Shown here piece by piece: positions 31,580 through 42,080 of a DNA stretch of 64,000 nt. The stretch's first letter is position 1; each line of letters opens with the position of its first letter. The notes beneath the pieces are model-generated. The model ran no database searches. It had not been told where the DNA came from and saw nothing but the letters and a program-made list of their open reading frames with translations. The stretch spans positions 1-64,000 of the forward strand of contig JAKSYS010000338.1 in NCBI GenBank assembly GCA_022925895.1, written 5' to 3'. This DNA comes from Fragilaria crotonensis. Lineage: Eukaryota; Bacillariophyta; Fragilariophyceae; Fragilariales; Fragilariaceae. The translations under genes were made by a program, and so were the position numbers.

Positions 31580-32008
31580 AGCGCATGTGCCGTGTTGCAA
31601 GTGGGACTTCGATTTTGATGTGTATGAGAGACAGTAGACGACTGTATGAGAGTTCAGTGTTTGAAGGCGTCAGCTCACAGGAATAGGTCATGGAAATTGG
31701 GAGTATTGTAGTACGCCTGCCTGCGTACTAACATTGTACTTACGCTCTGGAAATACTGAGAGCGACGCCGATTTCCGTGGCACCTTTCCAGACGTACTCC
31801 AGGGAGTAGCACAGCTCAAGTAACAAGTGCTTGCAAGGTACTCGGAGTACCAGGTACGGTGGTACGGTACTTGTACCAGGTTCATACTGATAGCAACCTT
31901 CGCTAATGAAGTCATGCATAATAATGTGTATGAAATGAATGTCCTGGTATTAGTTGTATGTAGAAGCTGCTACTAGAGTAGAGGGGAAATCTATGAAGGG
32001 TCCGATTA

Positions 32009-35000
32009 GAGCATGTCTTATCGTGGGGGGTACATCCCTGATTTTTTGATTTTTTTTCAAAAAAGCATTTCTTATGAGGGGGGGTACATCGAATTGGGGG
32101 GGGTCAGATGATGTACAGCAGGTTTCACCTTGGACCCTCCTAAAGTACAGCTCGGTACATTTCCTACGACATACATAAAACTCCATATTAAATATCCGTG
32201 AAATCTTTCTGCAATCAATCGCACATAAAAACAGAATTACATTTCATTATTGTTCTCATCCATCGCTTCCCTCAATTCGGAATTGACGAAGCCCAAGTCA
32301 AAGTCTAGGGGTACACCTGTGCCCTTTGAAGGCTTTCGAGATCCGTTCAATCTTCGTGAAGAGCAATTGCTGGTGCATTGGGTTTGGAACAGAATCGTCA
32401 CAAGGTAATACTGCTGCGTTGCCGGCTTGTTCTTCAACGGATTGGGCGACAGCATTCAATCTCCTCTTGTTCTTTTCCTCTTCAATGTGATGGTACGTAC
32501 AAATATAAGCCCTTGCTCTTGATGCAAACTTCTCTATTCTCACCTTTGTCAATACGTTTGAAGGACATGTGCTCTCTTTCACGAGCTGCTTAAAGTTGTC
32601 GCGCCCTCTCTTCCGTGAGACTGGTAGACGCCTATAAAAGGCTTTTGCATGCGCCCAGCTGTACTCGACACCTTCGCCTGCAAGTTCAGCATGGAACTTT
32701 GGTGTCAGCAGCACTGTAACTCCTAATTGCCGCCCTAAGTGTTGAAGTGCAGTTTCTTCCTCCTTGAAGTCTTGACAGTTCAACATGATGCCTCGCAACG
32801 AATATAGTAAGTCAACCTTGCCGCTGATGATATCTTTGCGGCCGTCAACTGTGTATTTGTCTATTGACTCACAATCGATCAATCCTCTTTCCCAAAGCAC
32901 TTGCAGTAGGCCTTTGGGTTGTCGGTCCCAACCAAATGCGACAACCTCCTTGGATTCATGGAGATCGATGCCATTGTTCTTTGCGAATTCTTGGAGTTCC
33001 TTCCGGGTATATCCACGTTGCTGTTGGAGGGTTACTCCGGCAGCACGAAGACACTCCAATAGAACCTTCTTCGATCGTTCAACGCGTTTGTATCGACCAG
33101 TGGGTCGGTCATGCTTTTGCAACTGCCGTTGCTCTGGTGACAAATACCATGGGCCAATATCGTTTTCAAGATACACCAGACTCTGAGTGTCGCCTGCTTT
33201 AAGGATAGGTGAGTGTGGACCAAGGTATCCTTCGTCTTGCAAAATTACAGTGTCCCTCATTGTTGCTTGCGCCCCTCCATAGCCTTTTGACATACTTAAC
33301 GCACTCAGTGCTCCGCTTCTCTTGCGCGCATGTCCCTGACTGTGGTCGAATAGAAAAACGAATTCAAAGCCAGGATACAATACCTTGAGGCAATCCACAA
33401 CATCTTCAAATTGGACGCTCATATGAAAGCTGTTCCAGTAGCCTTCATTGCCTGCTCCAATGTACAAGTACTTGACCAGCGGCGATTCTTTCAAGTCGGA
33501 CTTGTTGATTGTTCCCAACACTTCCCTTGCAGCTTGTTCATCGATGTAAGTATTTCTTCCGACTGCTCGCCTTGTTGCGTTTACTTGATCTAACTCTTCT
33601 TTTGTCATCACTCTACCGAAGCCGAACACACGAGATACGAATGCCGAAAGCATGTATCCGTCCCCTTCAGACTTCGGCAGCAGCGGGCGTTGGCCAGAAG
33701 GCCCTATCCAAGTCCTGCTACCAAGCAAGTACTGAGCAAAGACGCTCTCGTCCTGCCCAATAATCATAAGGGGTGTCGCTGTCGATGAGACTCGTATGCT
33801 GGTTGTTGGCTGCAAAGCTGCAATTGTTAATGGCAGGCATGCTCGTCCATTGTTCTTGCGGCAGCATTGACTCCAGTAGTCAATGTGGAACTCAAACATT
33901 TCAGTATCATTCACAATGTCAAAGTAGCTATGTCCTAATCGAAGATTTAAGCCATCCATTGCCAATGCATCTTCTTTTGATACTTGCACCCATCGTCTAC
34001 AGTATGGCTCAAGTTCTGTCAAGTATCGCTTGCAGAACTCCTTCCGATTCGCAACGACGTCATCGCGCTCGTGGCCATCAACGTAGAAGCTTTTCTTGCG
34101 AGCTTCATACTTAAAATTCAATTGTCGCATCCAACGCCAAGCTGTAGTGAAGCTCATAGACTCGAGCCCGTGTGCTTTGAGAAAGGATGCTATCAGCAGT
34201 TTGTCCTTGTTTTCTTGTTCATCTTCTTCTTCTTGCGGAACATCTACCACCGGTAATAAGGCACAGTCAGCAGCAGTATTACTACCACTATTGTCTGCTG
34301 CCGCCAGCACCTTCTGGTCTTCGTTCCAAACACTTGCGAGTCTTGGGATAACAATGCTAACAATGAAGTCATGAATGCCTTCTATCGTTAAGGTAGCTAA
34401 GTTTTTCACCCCAAACGAAACAATCTGATCTTTAGCATCTGGATACATTTCAAGAAGACGAGGAAGTGGTCGCTTCCCGCACTGGACATACAAGTTCGGA
34501 TGGGGGAAACACTCTAACCGTCGGAAGACACCATTCCACTCCGCAACAGTCTTGTAGAAAGTAGCTTGGGACATACCAAGATTATTCAAGCATTGGCAGG
34601 CCTCCCTGCAACAATCCTGCCATGTCCATTGATTCATATGCTTGAGTGCGAGTTGATATGCACAGCATAGAAATGTTGCACGCTGTCGAATCCCCACGAT
34701 TTCGGACTTGGTGCAAAACTGGTCAGCATCTCGGCCGACAATAACATTTCTCCAACTGTCTTCATGCTTATGAACAGATTGCAACAACTGGATTCGCCGC
34801 TCGAGTGCCTCTTGTGGTGTCTCACCTGTACCAGCTTGCGGTTTGAACAGATAGAAGGCCTCGGGACTGGAAGGCCAATACGAACATGACGAGGACGAAG
34901 CGTGACAACCAACTGCAGCTTCCGTCCTTTGTACCTTATTTGGGGGCTCAGAGTTGTCGCCAATCCTTGGATGGATGTCACTGTTTTCCTCGACTTCTTG

Positions 35001-36277
35001 ATTGTCAGATGTAGTAGTAAGCGTACTTGCGGCTGCTGGTGGCGGTCGACCTCGTGTCATAGGAATACAAAGGGCATTCACTCCTGATTGCTCAGCTTTC
35101 TCCTTCCATGCTTTATCCAATGGAAATGGATAACTGACTTGCCTTTTCTTCTCAGAAAAACAGTAAAAGAATTGTTTCTGATAGCACACTCGGAACATAC
35201 CAGTTTGATTTGTGCCGTCAAAGCGTGTCATCGACTCACCAAATAAGACTGACTTTGCCATGGCAGTATTAAACTTTCGAGCATCAATGCTTACAATAGT
35301 CGGATCAATGTGACCTGATTTCACCAATAGTTCAGCCCATGTTGCAGCTGGGAGCCAGCGATTCGACAATCTTGGTCCGTATATGCTGTCGGTGTGAAGC
35401 AATCCTACCGCCCTTGCAAGAAGTGATATGATTCCACCACTGTCGGTCATAGTAAACTGACTCACTCAGTCAGATCAATGCTTAAGGGGTATAAGAAGAC
35501 AACTGTTGGGGTGAGTCCGTTTGTAAAGAGTTGAAAAGTGACAAACAACGGCATGCAATCTCATTGTGGAACTCACGCGTTTAACACGAAAAATAAATCT
35601 TTGTATGACGTTCGAACTCAATTTCTATTGGTTGCGCGTATATTTTGTACCAAGCACTAGCTTAGGAGTTTTGCAGACGAAACCTGCTGTACCTTTTTGA
35701 TGACCTAGGGTCACATTTTCAAAATCTGACCCCCCCTCATGTACCCGGGGTCAGTACTGTATCATTGCTCCAGTGGGAATATACAGTGACCTTTTGTGGC
35801 TTTTCACTGCATGTTTAATACCACAAAACGTACAAATACCTGATCCTCGTGTTTTCGACGAACGTTGGAGCAGTTGTGTACTCGGATTTATGGGATATCT
35901 CAACAATTGCCCTGCAATCGAAACGCATCCTGCACTGTGATGACACCTCAAAAGGATGCACGCCCTCCCAGCATAGATATACAACTATCACTCCCCCACT
36001 ATTAAGTACAAGTAGGAGTCTCACAATCAGCATTGTGCGAATGCCAACAATGTTGGATACAATTATCAACTTGCAGTGTATCAAATTGTGTGCACGTGTG
36101 CCCGGTGCCCACTCACGCCGTTCTCGCTCCGGTAATCGGAAAACTGCGCGGTGGTTCAGTACACTGTACTACAGTACACGATAAAGATTGCCAATTTTTC
36201 AATTTTTTTTGAAGGGTACATCGATGTACCCAGGGTACACAAGAGGGCCGGTGTACCCCCAACGATAAGACATGCTC
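32009..36277. mobile_element. 4.27-kb TIR DNA transposon, apparently whole, with TTA target duplication
   Basis: The left end starts GAGCATGTCTTATCGTG and the right end, complemented, starts GAGCATGTCTTATCGTT; the TIR extends to about 28 bp with two mismatches. TTA flanks both sides (32006-32008 and 36278-36280), and removing the element plus one TTA restores the MITE sequence. Subterminal inverted sequence is also shared (GGGGGGTCAGAT and GTACAGCAGGTTTC at both inner ends). The right arm is longer, with about 400 bp (35760-36180) lacking a left counterpart. One large ORF fills the element. Near-identical TIRs, a clean target duplication and an open ORF point to a fairly recent insertion. Confidence 0.9.
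32298..35450 (-). CDS. Putative DDE-type transposase, about 1,050 residues
   Basis: Uninterrupted frame from the first ATG at 35450. Residues about 250-330 look like a helical DNA-binding region (WTWQDCCREACQCLNNLGMS followed by QATFYKTVAEWN). FYVDGHERDDVVANRKEF is a hallmark I associate with a poorly named group of large eukaryotic (notably fungal) transposases. Candidate catalytic acids lie in MDGLNLRLG, IGQDESVFAQYLLGSRTWIG and FVFLFDHSQGHARKRSGALS; the last two resemble the D-E-S and D-N-x-x-x-H strands of the IS630/Tc1/mariner RNase-H fold. A later GWDRQPKGLLQVLWERGLID block also matches the group. The enzyme would cut and paste the element in the nucleus. The exact superfamily is undecided; TTA duplications are typical of PIF/Harbinger, but the protein is not Harbinger-like. 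Confidence 0.8.
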   Translation of the reverse strand: MTDSGGIISLLARAVGLLHTDSIYGPRLSNRWLPAATWAELLVKSGHIDPTIVSIDARKFNTAMAKSVLFGESMTRFDGTNQTGMFRVCYQKQFFYCFSEKKRQVSYPFPLDKAWKEKAEQSGVNALCIPMTRGRPPPAAASTLTTTSDNQEVEENSDIHPRIGDNSEPPNKVQRTEAAVGCHASSSSCSYWPSSPEAFYLFKPQAGTGETPQEALERRIQLLQSVHKHEDSWRNVIVGRDADQFCTKSEIVGIRQRATFLCCAYQLALKHMNQWTWQDCCREACQCLNNLGMSQATFYKTVAEWNGVFRRLECFPHPNLYVQCGKRPLPRLLEMYPDAKDQIVSFGVKNLATLTIEGIHDFIVSIVIPRLASVWNEDQKVLAAADNSGSNTAADCALLPVVDVPQEEEDEQENKDKLLIASFLKAHGLESMSFTTAWRWMRQLNFKYEARKKSFYVDGHERDDVVANRKEFCKRYLTELEPYCRRWVQVSKEDALAMDGLNLRLGHSYFDIVNDTEMFEFHIDYWSQCCRKNNGRACLPLTIAALQPTTSIRVSSTATPLMIIGQDESVFAQYLLGSRTWIGPSGQRPLLPKSEGDGYMLSAFVSRVFGFGRVMTKEELDQVNATRRAVGRNTYIDEQAAREVLGTINKSDLKESPLVKYLYIGAGNEGYWNSFHMSVQFEDVVDCLKVLYPGFEFVFLFDHSQGHARKRSGALSALSMSKGYGGAQATMRDTVILQDEGYLGPHSPILKAGDTQSLVYLENDIGPWYLSPEQRQLQKHDRPTGRYKRVERSKKVLLECLRAAGVTLQQQRGYTRKELQEFAKNNGIDLHESKEVVAFGWDRQPKGLLQVLWERGLIDCESIDKYTVDGRKDIISGKVDLLYSLRGIMLNCQDFKEEETALQHLGRQLGVTVLLTPKFHAELAGEGVEYSWAHAKAFYRRLPVSRKRGRDNFKQLVKESTCPSNVLTKVRIEKFASRARAYICTYHHIEEEKNKRRLNAVAQSVEEQAGNAAVLPCDDSVPNPMHQQLLFTKIERISKAFKGHRCTPRL

Positions 36278-36434
36278 TTAGGTTTCACCAATTTGACGTC
36301 AGCGCCCACGTCACAATACTGATGTCTTCACGTTCAGCAACGTACTAACATACAGTACTACAGTAAGCCAGTAACATACTGAGAGCATCCTGATTGGTAC
36401 GCGCTGACGTCAAATTGGTGAAACCTAATCGGAT

Positions 36435-38901
36435 CTTGTTTTGAGAGAATTACGAGTACTACCGGTAGTAACCTGCACCTTGCTGGTGCCAGTAGTTCTG
36501 TACGAGTACTGAAGTACTTGAAGTGCGACAAAAACTTCAGCCGAAACGAGGGGTCAAAGAAGATAAAAAATGGGTACAAACCAGCCCAGAAGAAATCAAA
36601 TTCCTTCCTTACAAGTCCTAACGCTTGCTCAAAACTGAATTGAAACTTGATTTTTGTGCTTTACGGCAAAAACATGCGATACCCCAGAGGTGAAATTCAT
36701 TTCCATTCTGAGTTGTTGTGGTGATGCAAAGTGAAGCATATAGGCTAGTGCAATTGTAATGTACATGACAGTCAGAAAAGAATTGCTGACCATCAAAAAT
36801 ATGTTGACAGCCACCAGAAAAAAATTTACTGACGTCAAAGAACGAAATCTTCTGAAAGGCTACTAACCAGACTTTCTTAAGGTTGGAAATTTTAAATGAC
36901 CACCATCAGCAGATTTTTCTGAGGATGAGGAGAAACCTTGCCGGCTCATTTGGATTAACCAATGGAGCTACAAATCTCACAACACATTCAAGTACAATAG
37001 CTAATGCTTGGTGCAAATGTGACAATGGTCACAAACTTTATGGCTAAAATGCGCTTGGGCTGGACCTTCCTGCTGATAATGTAGCTACTGCATGCTGCAA
37101 ATGCCTGGTGCTAGCAATATTGCAGACACCAAAATATTGATTACAGAATAAAATAGCTGACACAGCCAGTAATATGGATAACTATCAAGAATTTGCTCCT
37201 GAGAATCAAAATTGCTGACAATCATGAAAGACCATGTTGGCTAGATGTGTAAAGTTGTAAGCAAGATGAAAGTCATGGATGCAATAATGATGACATTTTG
37301 GATTTGGTGTCCTTTACTATATTCCTTATGCTACGGTGTATTATTTCATGCATGGGTAAAATGCTGTTTCAACAAGCAGAGGGGATGGCAAAAATGCATC
37401 ATCAATGGTGACTGAAATGGAATTGAACATTCAAGGAAAAAGAAACACTTGAGAAGTATGACCACATGAATGTTTGATGATGCATGATGTTGAAATAAGA
37501 TACAAATGCAGAGAGAAGAAAGGTCGTGACATGGAGATGAGACAATGACCACCATTTGTCACTTTTGTTGATGTCTGGCTGGTTTGTGATACTGTTGGTG
37601 CTTGTACGAAAGTACGGTCCACCATGGTGGGGAACAAACACAAGGAGGCAGGCAACCACCAAAGCAGACCTACATAATAATAATGAATGGAAAAGGAAAA
37701 TAAGAAAATATGAACACAATGATAGGGATAAATGAATAAGTTGTGATGCATTAGTAAGAAACACTTCTGATAATAGTAAACCAGAAGGCTGGTGTACTTG
37801 GAATACATTGCTTGTACTCGGAGTACATCATAGGTGTATACCATTGGATAGCCCAAAGCGGCTGAAAGATGCAAAATATTGTAATTTCCCTTCAATATTA
37901 CCATGACAGTACACCAGAGCTCTTGAGTATTTGTCGCATCTAGAGTGTAGAACTCCTAGTAAAGAAGTACCTGTTACAATCCTTCAAAAGGATGATTGGT
38001 GTGACATAAAACAAATCATGCAGATCAAAAGTTTTCAAAGAAAGTTGCAAGTGCATTATTGGTCAAACCAGCATTTCATATCATCCCTCGCTATACAGTA
38101 ATTGAGCACTGAAACAATTTTGATCTCCTCCTTGCTTTCCCACCACCAGAGTATAGAAAATTTATTTTCCATGCATCAGCCAGTTGCCCATTGTTAGGAC
38201 CAATGAAGTAGCCGCTTCTTGATATCAAAAAGTGACAAGAAACACAGTTTTGTGTTTGTACAAATTGTGCAATGCAAAAGCAAAATCACAACTGTACCAA
38301 CTGTAGTTTTGCTTTTGTTTGTGATACTACAAACCTTGCAAGCAAATCCAAAAGCGAAAGCAAAGCTGTTCATAGTACTAATTTTCTTTGTAAAAGGCAT
38401 ATTTCTCCATTGCCAATAGAAGGGGCGTTTGGTTTGTTGGGGAATCTGAACATTATTCCCGTCATTGCATGCAGATAACCTGTCTGCTGGAAAGCTCTTT
38501 CCTATTTGAATGATTCTTTCTTTGCTGTGGTTGTAGTACTAGGCAAACCAATACTTATTTTTGGTCATCTCCTTGAAATCATAATGATGCAGAACTTCTG
38601 GTAGAGATGTTATGTTTTTCCATCATGTTTGTGAGATTGAATGTGGTTATGCATTCAAATTGAAAGGAAGGGCAGGGAGGGCAGCCGAGGTGGATTCGTT
38701 GAAAATGCTCCTATGCCGTTCAAGCGTAACAACGGAAAACGGGAAAGATAAACAGTGGCAGGCATTGATAGTGCCAGGTGCCAGGTAAACTACCGGTTTC
38801 TGCGGTGCAATATTGCAGAATTCGGAGAACATACGAACTCGGCGTATTGTACCATTGTACCATGTACTGTACACTGTACAGTACTGAGTACAGACTACAC
38901 T
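36435..38901. other. AT-rich gene-free region
   Basis: About 2.4 kb with no supported gene; minus-strand frames at 37346-37904 encode hydrophobic low-complexity text of the kind AT-rich DNA gives by chance. Composition is visibly poorer in G+C than the coding flanks, with recurring GATGATG/TGCTGAC words. One stem-loop of 11 bp, CAAAAGCAAAA/TTTTGCTTTTG, lies at about 38277-38318. Confidence 0.5.
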
Positions 38902-39038
38902 CCCCATACCCCATACCCCATACCCCATACCCCATACCCCATACCCCATACCCCATACCCCATACCCCATACCCCATACCCCATACCCCATACCCCATAC
39001 CCCATACCCCATACCCCATACCCCATACCCCATACCCC
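38902..39038 (+). repeat. Perfect 7-bp tandem array (CCCCATA)n, about 19.5 copies
   Basis: 137 bases of uninterrupted CCCCATA, equivalent to GGGGTAT on the minus strand, which has telomere-like G clustering and could form G-quadruplexes. It is not the TTAGGG or TTTAGGG telomere unit. Frames through it (MGYGVWG and PIPHTPY repeats) are artefacts of the 7-bp period. Confidence 0.97.
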
Positions 39039-39563
39039 GTCGGAGTTTTGAACCTTGGACGAGCTGCTATATATATATATGTATATGCTATATTCTTTAT
39101 GCTATATCGAACTCGTAGTACTAGTACTTATATCTTGTATGCTATATGCATATGACATATGTCATAGTAGGGGGGATCTACTACGAGAGTATACAGTATC
39201 GTACCTGGAAAGGTCCAGGTACCATGGTACCATGGTACCTTGTACGCAGAACACGGTCCCTGCTCCCGGGTACAAGTACTGTACAAAAAAAAGCTACTAC
39301 CGGTAGAGTAGAGAGCTCCGATTCTTCCGACTACGGTACTAGTACTTGTAGGGCAAACAGGTGCCAGTATGTCTATGCTCTGAGGACAGTATCGATAATG
39401 GCATAGAAATGTACTGTACTGTAGTACCGTAGATCAATTCTACGAATATTCATGTGTGTGTATAAAAGAATCACCATAGAGAGTAGTCTACGGTAGTTAG
39501 CCGCAGCGCATAAATCATTTGTACGAAACGGGATTTTTCTGCAGTCGCCCGAAAATTTAGACA
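39039..39563. other. Intergenic region upstream of the DHHC-family gene
   Basis: Contains a short TA repeat (39067-39085) and overlapping GGTACC palindromes at 39215-39240. No gene. Confidence 0.5.
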
Positions 39564-40612
39564 ATGACCATGACGCTTCCGACACAATACGAAGCTGGAG
39601 ATTCCGTTGATGAGTCGGCCGATGCAGAGGTTGTAAATGAGAGTGTAATGGAGACAGTTCCAATGGAACAAAGCACTCCAGTAGCTGAGGCGTCATCACG
39701 CCCAGCTCTTGACGTTGCCCTTCACCCGAGTCAAAAGAAACAGTACGTGATCAGATCTGCCGTGTCTGCTTGATGTGTCTATGGTGAATGCGCAACTCTT
39801 ATAGCTCGACCGCGCATTGTTCATCTTCTCTCAGGTACGCCGTGTCCACGAGATGGGAACGCGAAGTCGCCGAAAATGGACCCCTGAAGGACATCCACTC
39901 TTATTTCTGTTGTTGTGCGAAAAGGTTAGGGAACATGTTTGTTCTCATCGAGAGAACTGATGGCAGTCCCCTGGTGATTGCCGGTCCCTGTTGGCCATTT
40001 TGTATGGGAGTAACAGTACCTTTGATTCTTGGAATTTCGGCGTTAGTTTGCTATTTCGTTGTCTTCAACTCCGATTCGGGTTTGGTACGTGTTTGAGACT
40101 GATAGTCTGACAACCCGGTGTGTTTATTCCTCGGAACATGATCACTCTAACGGTTTCGATGCATCATAAAATGCTAGCCTCGCTGGATATCTTTTATTTA
40201 TGTTCCTTGTATCGCCATTGTCATGATGGCTTTGTTCATGGTTAGCTGCAGAGATCCTGGATTGATGGAGCGTGTGACCGACGAAGAAGCTGGTCAAGGC
40301 GGATGGTACTGGAACGAACAAGTTGGAAGTTTCCGTCCACCAGGTGCTCTATATTGTCGAGAATGCGGTGTGAGTGCGAAGCAATGCAAATGTGTGTTAC
40401 ACTGATTTTTCAATCCGTCTCTCACCACTCACCGCTACTAACAGGTCCTAGTGGAGGGTTATGACCACCTATGTCCGTGGACAGGAACTGGAATTGGACA
40501 TGGCAATATGTTTGCCTTCAAAGCCTTCGTCGTTTGTGTCAATGTGTTGTGCTATTTCAGCGTGGCATTGGTTGCATACTCATTGCTGCATGGTATATCG
40601 ATTGGATCATAA
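39564..40612 (+). CDS. DHHC-family protein S-acyltransferase-like, with DHLC active site
   Basis: Four exons, 39564-39742, 39835-40084, 40178-40369 and 40445-40612, with GT-AG introns of 92, 93 and 75 bp that keep phase; 262 residues. TMs: SPLVIAGPCWPFCMGVTVPL with ILGISALVCYFVVF, then ISFIYVPCIAIVMMALFMVS, and at the end FVVCVNVLCYFSVALVAYSL. The catalytic region, YCRECGVLVEGYDHLCPWTG followed by TGIGHGNM, fits the DHHC cysteine-rich domain but reads DHLC (GAC CAC CTA TGT), and the usual NCxG is TGIG, so a zinc ligand is also missing. It ends soon after TM4, as in short algal members. Expected in Golgi or endosomal membranes, palmitoylating cytosolic cysteines; activity with DHLC is uncertain. 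Confidence 0.75.
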
Positions 40613-41076
40613 AACTATTGCGCGTCATGGCGACTTGGCAGATTGAACCATTGCGTTTAGTACCTACGGAATTACTTAAACGTCCACACCGTGCACTCTT
40701 AGTTTCGCGCAAATCATATTCTATACAAGCATTATTTGTAACAGATTAAAACTCTTTCTTCCCAGAACCATTCGCGATACTTAATCCCAGCAACAAAATG
40801 ATGGAAACTGTACTCCAACAACATGATCGGCATCGACATGTCCAGAGTAATTGTGCCTTGGTAAATCCAAAACGCTGGTCACCGGCATTCCCCCTTATTT
40901 CCAGCGAACTAAACTTTACATGGGAAATGGCTTTGGCATATCAATCTTCTTCAAATTTTCCGTTTCAATTTGAATACTCCCACTTCGTGTCTTGGTTTCG
41001 GCGGGTTGAGCTGGAGTGAAGCGTGATGGCTATTGTTGGATACGGACAAGAGAGAGAGCACCAGGTTAACATGTTG
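40613..41076. other. Intergenic region
   Basis: 464 bases between convergent frames; nothing supported. Confidence 0.45.
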
Positions 41077-41637
41077 TTAGTTGGGATAAGGGAAAGTCAA
41101 CAGTGCAGAGGAGGATCGACGACGTTCATCAAGTCCATTTCCACGGAGCAACCCATCCAATGTATACATTGAAGGAGACACGCCAAGACTGAATTCAACG
41201 GGTTTCGACATGACAAACGTCAATACTGCACGCGCGGTGTCTATCGTCAATCGTGACACGGAAGGGTTCGATGCGGAATCCCAACGGTCATCGTTGCAAC
41301 TTACGTTCTGAGGTTTCACTGGGGAAGCATGCGGAGAACCCATCATGAGCTCATCCATTGCCGAGAGACGACTGGTGCTATCGTGTGAAAAGTCCATTTG
41401 CGGATCGGAGGTATTCTTGTTCAATGCGAGGGTAATTTTTTGCGGGTGACTATCCCGGGCTTCGGGAGTTGAATCGGAGAGAAAAACGAAGATTCGTTGT
41501 TCCCAGAAAAAGAATTGAATTCGCAATTCGCACGTAGGCGACGAAGGCGAGGATGGAAGAGGACATCTCGCGACTTTTGTCGTTGATACATGTGCTACAG
41601 CACCAACTGTTGAAAGAAGAAGCTGAATTGAAGTCAA
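41077..41637 (-). CDS. Gene fragment of unknown function, no usable start codon
   Basis: A frame of about 186 codons that opens without an early ATG. Its text (RIQFFFWEQRIFVFLSDSTP, ALNKNTSDPQMDFSHDSTSR, VLTFVMSKPVEFSLGVSPSM) looks protein-like but I know no family. The frame continues upstream past 41637 to about 41720, through KRAEIPEPPEFAKAAYSAYF; KRAEIPEPP recurs in a plus-strand frame at 42711-42737 because of an exact 27-bp inverted repeat. It may therefore be the 3' part of a gene broken by a rearrangement, or an exon whose upstream partner I cannot place. An acceptor-like TTTCAACAG lies at about 41605. Confidence 0.35.
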   Translation of the reverse strand: MTSIQLLLSTVGAVAHVSTTKVARCPLPSSPSSPTCELRIQFFFWEQRIFVFLSDSTPEARDSHPQKITLALNKNTSDPQMDFSHDSTSRLSAMDELMMGSPHASPVKPQNVSCNDDRWDSASNPSVSRLTIDTARAVLTFVMSKPVEFSLGVSPSMYTLDGLLRGNGLDERRRSSSALLTFPYPN

Positions 41638-41875
41638 CGTATATGAATAAAAATATGCTGAATAAGCTGCCTTGGCAAACTCTGGAGGTTCCGGAATTTC
41701 GGCTCTTTTACCTATAAGTGTCTACTACTGGCTACGGATACTAATTCTACAACTTCGTTCGTCACGCCGGACAAATATTCCACGTTCCATCACTTCAAAT
41801 GTCCGGATCATTAGGTACATCAATCTCATGACGTGACAAATTTTGAGCTGCAACTAAAGAACTTGAGATTAGAGA

Positions 41876-42040
41876 TCCGATTAGGTTTCACCAATTTGAC
41901 GTCAGCGCGTATTTCATACCAATCACGATGCTCTCAGTATGTTACTGTCTTACTGTAGTACTGTATGTCAGTACGTTGAACGTGAAGACATCAGTACTGT
42001 GACGTGGGCGCTGACGTCAAATTGGTGAAACCTAATCGGA
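41876..42040 (-). mobile_element. MITE copy B, uninterrupted, 165 bp
   Basis: Perfect 33-bp terminal inverted repeats (TCCGATTAGGTTTCACCAAT continuing to TGACGTCAGCGC) enclose about 99 bp. Same family as the split copy at 31998-36434, in opposite orientation. It serves as the empty-site reference for that copy. Confidence 0.9.
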
Positions 42041-42080
42041 CCCCGACAACGGAATCGACGTTTTATGAAAATCCTACTTA

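Larger units (their letters stand above)
31998..36434. mobile_element. MITE copy A, split by a later transposon insertion
   Basis: The left end, GGGTCCGATTA at 31998-32008, and the rest at 36281-36434 together form a roughly 160-bp MITE whose termini are 33-bp inverted repeats beginning TCCGATTAGGTTTCACCAAT and ending in TGACGTCAGCGC. The second copy, at 41876-42040, is uninterrupted and in the opposite orientation; the internal sequences are about 90 percent alike by eye. In copy A a 4,269-bp transposon sits after the eighth base of the core TIR. No target duplication for the MITE itself is clear. Confidence 0.85.

Noticed and set aside
37346-37904. Minus-strand frames of 120 and 157 codons
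   Set aside because: Overlapping low-complexity Ser/Leu/Phe/His text typical of AT-rich DNA; no family and no start context.
38647-39155. ORFs of MGYGVWG and PIPHTPY repeats on both strands
   Set aside because: They arise automatically because a 7-bp repeat stays open in every frame; no gene evidence.
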